A stretch of 64,000 nucleotides of DNA. It comes from Lentzea tibetensis (GTDB lineage: Bacteria; Actinomycetota; Actinomycetes; Mycobacteriales; Pseudonocardiaceae). The stretch spans positions 62,001 to 126,000 of the forward strand of contig NZ_VOBR01000019.1 of the NCBI RefSeq assembly GCF_007845675.1, given 5' to 3'. A model generated the notes under the pieces. It was not told the DNA's origin, did no database searches, and saw only the letters and a list, made by a program, of their open reading frames with translations. Shown piece by piece: positions 61,949 through 64,000 of this stretch (position 1 is its first letter; the number at the start of each line of letters is the position of its first letter). Made by a program: the position numbers and the translations under genes.

Positions 61949-62905
61949 TCAGACCAGGGAAAACGCTATCCCGTCGAGGATGTCGTGCTCGCTCGCGACG
62001 AGGCCCGAAATGCTTGCGCGCGCAGCGAGTTCTTCTGCGAGTGTGCGCACGACTACGGCGCCGCCGCAGATGACGTCGACCCGGCCCGGATGCATCGAGC
62101 CGATCGCCATCCTTTCGTTGTGGGACATGTGCAGCAACCTGTCCACGACGTCGTGCACCTGGTCGAGTGACATCCGGGCGAGGTGGATGCGCTCCGAGTC
62201 GTACTCGGGGAGGTCCTGCGCGATCGCGGCGAGCGTGGTGATCGTGCCCGCGACACCGATCCAGGTGCTCGCCTTCGCGACCGGGACGGTCTCGAACGCC
62301 ACCGCCAGCGCGTCGCGCACGATGCTCGCCGCTTCGTCGATCTCCGCCGCGGACGGCGCGGTTCCGGCCTTTGTGGACTCGGCGAAGCAGCGCTCGGTCA
62401 GCCGGACGCAGCCGACGTCGACCGACCGGCCCGCCTCCATCTCGAGGCCGCTGCCGAGCACCAGCTCGGTCGAGCCGCCGCCGATGTCCGACACGAGGAA
62501 AGGGCCTTCCTCGGGCTCCATGTCCGCGACGGCGCCGACGTAGGACAGTCGCGCCTCCTCGTCGCCGGTGATCACCTCGGCGGGTGCACCGAGGATCTCC
62601 TCGGTCATCGAGAAGAAGTCGTCGCGGTTGCTCGCGTCGCGCGTCGCGGAGGTCGCGACCATGCGGGCGCGCTCAACTCCCTTGCGCCGCAACACGGTCG
62701 CGTACTCCAGCAGCGCGGTGCGGGTGCGCGCGATCGCCTCGGGCGCGAGCTGCCCCGTCGCGTCGACGCCCTGGCCGAGCCGGACGATCTTCATCTCGCG
62801 GTGCACGTCGCGCAGCCACGCGGTGCCGTCGTCGCGCGCGGTCACGTCCGCGACGAGCAGCCTGATCGAGTTCGTACCGCAGTCGATGGCGGCAACCCGC
62901 GCCAT
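61949..62905 (-). CDS. Ppx/GppA phosphatase
   Basis: This 318-residue protein has the actin-like ATPase fold of exopolyphosphatase / pppGpp phosphatase: ARVAAIDCGTNSIRLLVADV, LVSDIGGGSTELVLG and IGVAGTITTLAAIAQDL. It lacks the C-terminal HD domain of long Ppx and has the length of actinobacterial Ppx1/Ppx2. Which substrate it prefers (polyphosphate or pppGpp) cannot be told here. The ATG follows GGAGT. Confidence 0.9.
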   Translation of the reverse strand: MARVAAIDCGTNSIRLLVADVTARDDGTAWLRDVHREMKIVRLGQGVDATGQLAPEAIARTRTALLEYATVLRRKGVERARMVATSATRDASNRDDFFSMTEEILGAPAEVITGDEEARLSYVGAVADMEPEEGPFLVSDIGGGSTELVLGSGLEMEAGRSVDVGCVRLTERCFAESTKAGTAPSAAEIDEAASIVRDALAVAFETVPVAKASTWIGVAGTITTLAAIAQDLPEYDSERIHLARMSLDQVHDVVDRLLHMSHNERMAIGSMHPGRVDVICGGAVVVRTLAEELAARASISGLVASEHDILDGIAFSLV

Positions 62906-62968
62906 GATCACTCCGTACTTTCTTGGCCGCTCCTCCGGAGACGGCGGCGAGGGTCGGCCGGGCGGTGA

Positions 62969-64000
62969 CTAGCTCGGGGTCGTGGAGGTCAGCGAGCTCG
63001 GCGAACGCGACGAACTACCGGTCGACGAGGTGCTGCTCGACGTGTCGCCCGACGGGGTGTTCGTGGACGGCGTGTTGGCCGGCGGCGTGTTCGCGGGCGG
63101 GTTGCTGGTCGAGGCCGCGCTGCTCGACGACGAGGAGCTCGAGGTGCTCGACGAGGACGACGAGGACGGCGGCGTGCTCGTCGGGCAGGTCGGGATGACC
63201 GGGCCGGACGGGCTCGTCGTCGGGGTCGACGTGGTCGTCGAGGTGCTCGTGGAGGTCGGCGTCGACGTGGTCGTCGTCGGGCACAGCGGCGTGCTGGTCG
63301 ATGGCGGGGTGCTCGACGACGGAGGCGTCGAGCTGGGCGGCGTCGACGACGGAGGCGTGGTCGGCGTGGTGCTGGGCGGGGTCTGGCCCGGCGGCACGGT
63401 GTCGTCGTCGGTCGACGGCAGGCTCGGCAGCGCGTCCACGTTCTCCGCGTACGCCTCGGCCCACTCCAGCACCTCGCGGACGTACGCGTCCGAACGGTTG
63501 TAGCGGAACACGGCGGCCGCGCGCTGGGTCGGGTTGCGCATGTCGCCGCCCGCCGCGCACAGGTACTTGCCCGCGCCGACCGTGGCGTCGTAGATGTTGT
63601 TGGGGTTGGTCTCGCCGTCGTTGTTGGCGTCCGCGCCCGAGCCCGCCCAGGTGGACGGGAGGAACTGCATCGGGCCGACCGCGCGGTCCCAGGCCTTGTC
63701 GCCGTCGTACTTGCCCGCGTCGGTGTCCTTGACCGCGAGGAAGCCGAGCGAGCCGTCCAGCACCGGGCCGAGGATGGGTGACGTCGTGTCGCCCTTCGCG
63801 TTGACCTTGCCGCCGCGCGCGTGGCCGGACTCGATGCGGCCGATCGCGGCCAGCAGCGGCCAGTCGAGGTGGCAGTTCGGCTTGAGCTCGGCGAGCTGGT
63901 CCTCGGCCTGCATGTACGCGTCCAGCATCACGCCGGGGATGCCCAGCTTGCCGTCGGGGACGTTGTCGATGCCGTCGTCGAGGTCGTCGAGACCGCCCTC
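62969..64000 (-). CDS. Lytic transglycosylase-like protein with Ser/Thr/Pro tail, partial
   Basis: The gene enters from the right edge, leaving 343 residues. The N-terminal part seen is a transglycosylase domain: CHLDWPLLAAIGRIESGHAR (catalytic Glu), RAVGPMQFLPSTWAGSGADANNDGE, YDATVGAGKYLCAAGGD and RYNRSDAYVREVLEWAEAYA. From about residue 160 of this part it becomes a low-complexity tail of Ser, Thr and Pro of about 150 residues, likely a flexible wall-spanning or glycosylated linker. It acts in the cell wall. A signal peptide, if any, is outside the window. Confidence 0.88.
   Translation of the reverse strand, partial: EGGLDDLDDGIDNVPDGKLGIPGVMLDAYMQAEDQLAELKPNCHLDWPLLAAIGRIESGHARGGKVNAKGDTTSPILGPVLDGSLGFLAVKDTDAGKYDGDKAWDRAVGPMQFLPSTWAGSGADANNDGETNPNNIYDATVGAGKYLCAAGGDMRNPTQRAAAVFRYNRSDAYVREVLEWAEAYAENVDALPSLPSTDDDTVPPGQTPPSTTPTTPPSSTPPSSTPPSSSTPPSTSTPLCPTTTTSTPTSTSTSTTTSTPTTSPSGPVIPTCPTSTPPSSSSSSSTSSSSSSSSAASTSNPPANTPPANTPSTNTPSGDTSSSTSSTGSSSRSPSSLTSTTPS

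Noticed and set aside
62982-63503. A 173-codon plus-strand frame rich in Val, Asp and Gly
   Set aside because: It is the mirror of the Ser/Thr/Pro tail of the transglycosylase gene.

Overview
The window is high-GC DNA of an actinomycete. It encodes a mycothiol S-conjugate amidase, a mycobacterial-type GreA, GAF/ANTAR regulators, a MoxR/DUF58/DUF4129 cluster and many GTG starts with GTGA overlaps. The gene content resembles Pseudonocardiales such as Lentzea or Saccharothrix; that placement is an inference from gene content, not from a phylogenetic marker. No prophage, IS transposase or CRISPR array was seen.

Layout. 1-5651: the end of a DUF255 thioredoxin-like gene, then an RNA-repair island (Hen1 2'-O-methyltransferase, Pnkp kinase/phosphatase/ligase and an RlaP-type nucleotidyltransferase). 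5664-11211: a nucleotidyltransferase-like gene, mca with a small membrane protein, a DUF4307 protein, greA, an Lrp regulator divergent from 4-hydroxyphenylpyruvate dioxygenase, and two small exported proteins. 11234-16659: transsulfuration (cbs and metB) with an RDD protein and three tandem paralogous membrane proteins between them. 16772-19306: an SGNH hydrolase, a thiolase and a small Cys-containing protein. 19307-20368: about 1 kb without genes, holding two degenerate tandem arrays and a 134-bp nested palindrome. 20419-24791: a Bax-inhibitor protein, then a SpaA-like surface protein coupled to a sortase, and a polysaccharide deacetylase.

24792-30358 is a pyrroloquinoline quinone (PQQ) block: the operon pqqA-C-D-E-B, divergent from two tandem secreted GSDH-family PQQ sugar dehydrogenases, with a CRP-like site and a hairpin after pqqA. 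It is followed by a beta-propeller protein, a ceramidase-like enzyme and a tachylectin-like lectin (30629-33963). 34557-39848 holds a CNNM/CorC membrane protein, a P450 divergent from a TetR regulator with an extra C-terminal domain around a 19-bp palindrome, a BtuF-like binding protein and a TIGR01777 epimerase.

39911-45418 is the most unusual stretch: a complete translational T-box antisequestrator/sequestrator pair in front of a collapsed aspartyl-tRNA synthetase pseudogene, a GAF histidine kinase convergent with two GAF-ANTAR genes, a decayed Phd/PIN toxin-antitoxin remnant, a short-variable-arm tRNA whose anticodon reads UAA, and a 40-residue peptide gene coupled to an ATP-grasp ligase (a candidate RiPP system). 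45619-64000 holds NDH-2, the MoxR operon, a uracil-DNA glycosylase back to back with an S10 peptidase, an AbiEi/DUF559-like gene between two near-identical palindromes, two exported proteins, a complete oligopeptide ABC operon (ABCDF), a Ppx/GppA phosphatase and a lytic transglycosylase cut by the window end.
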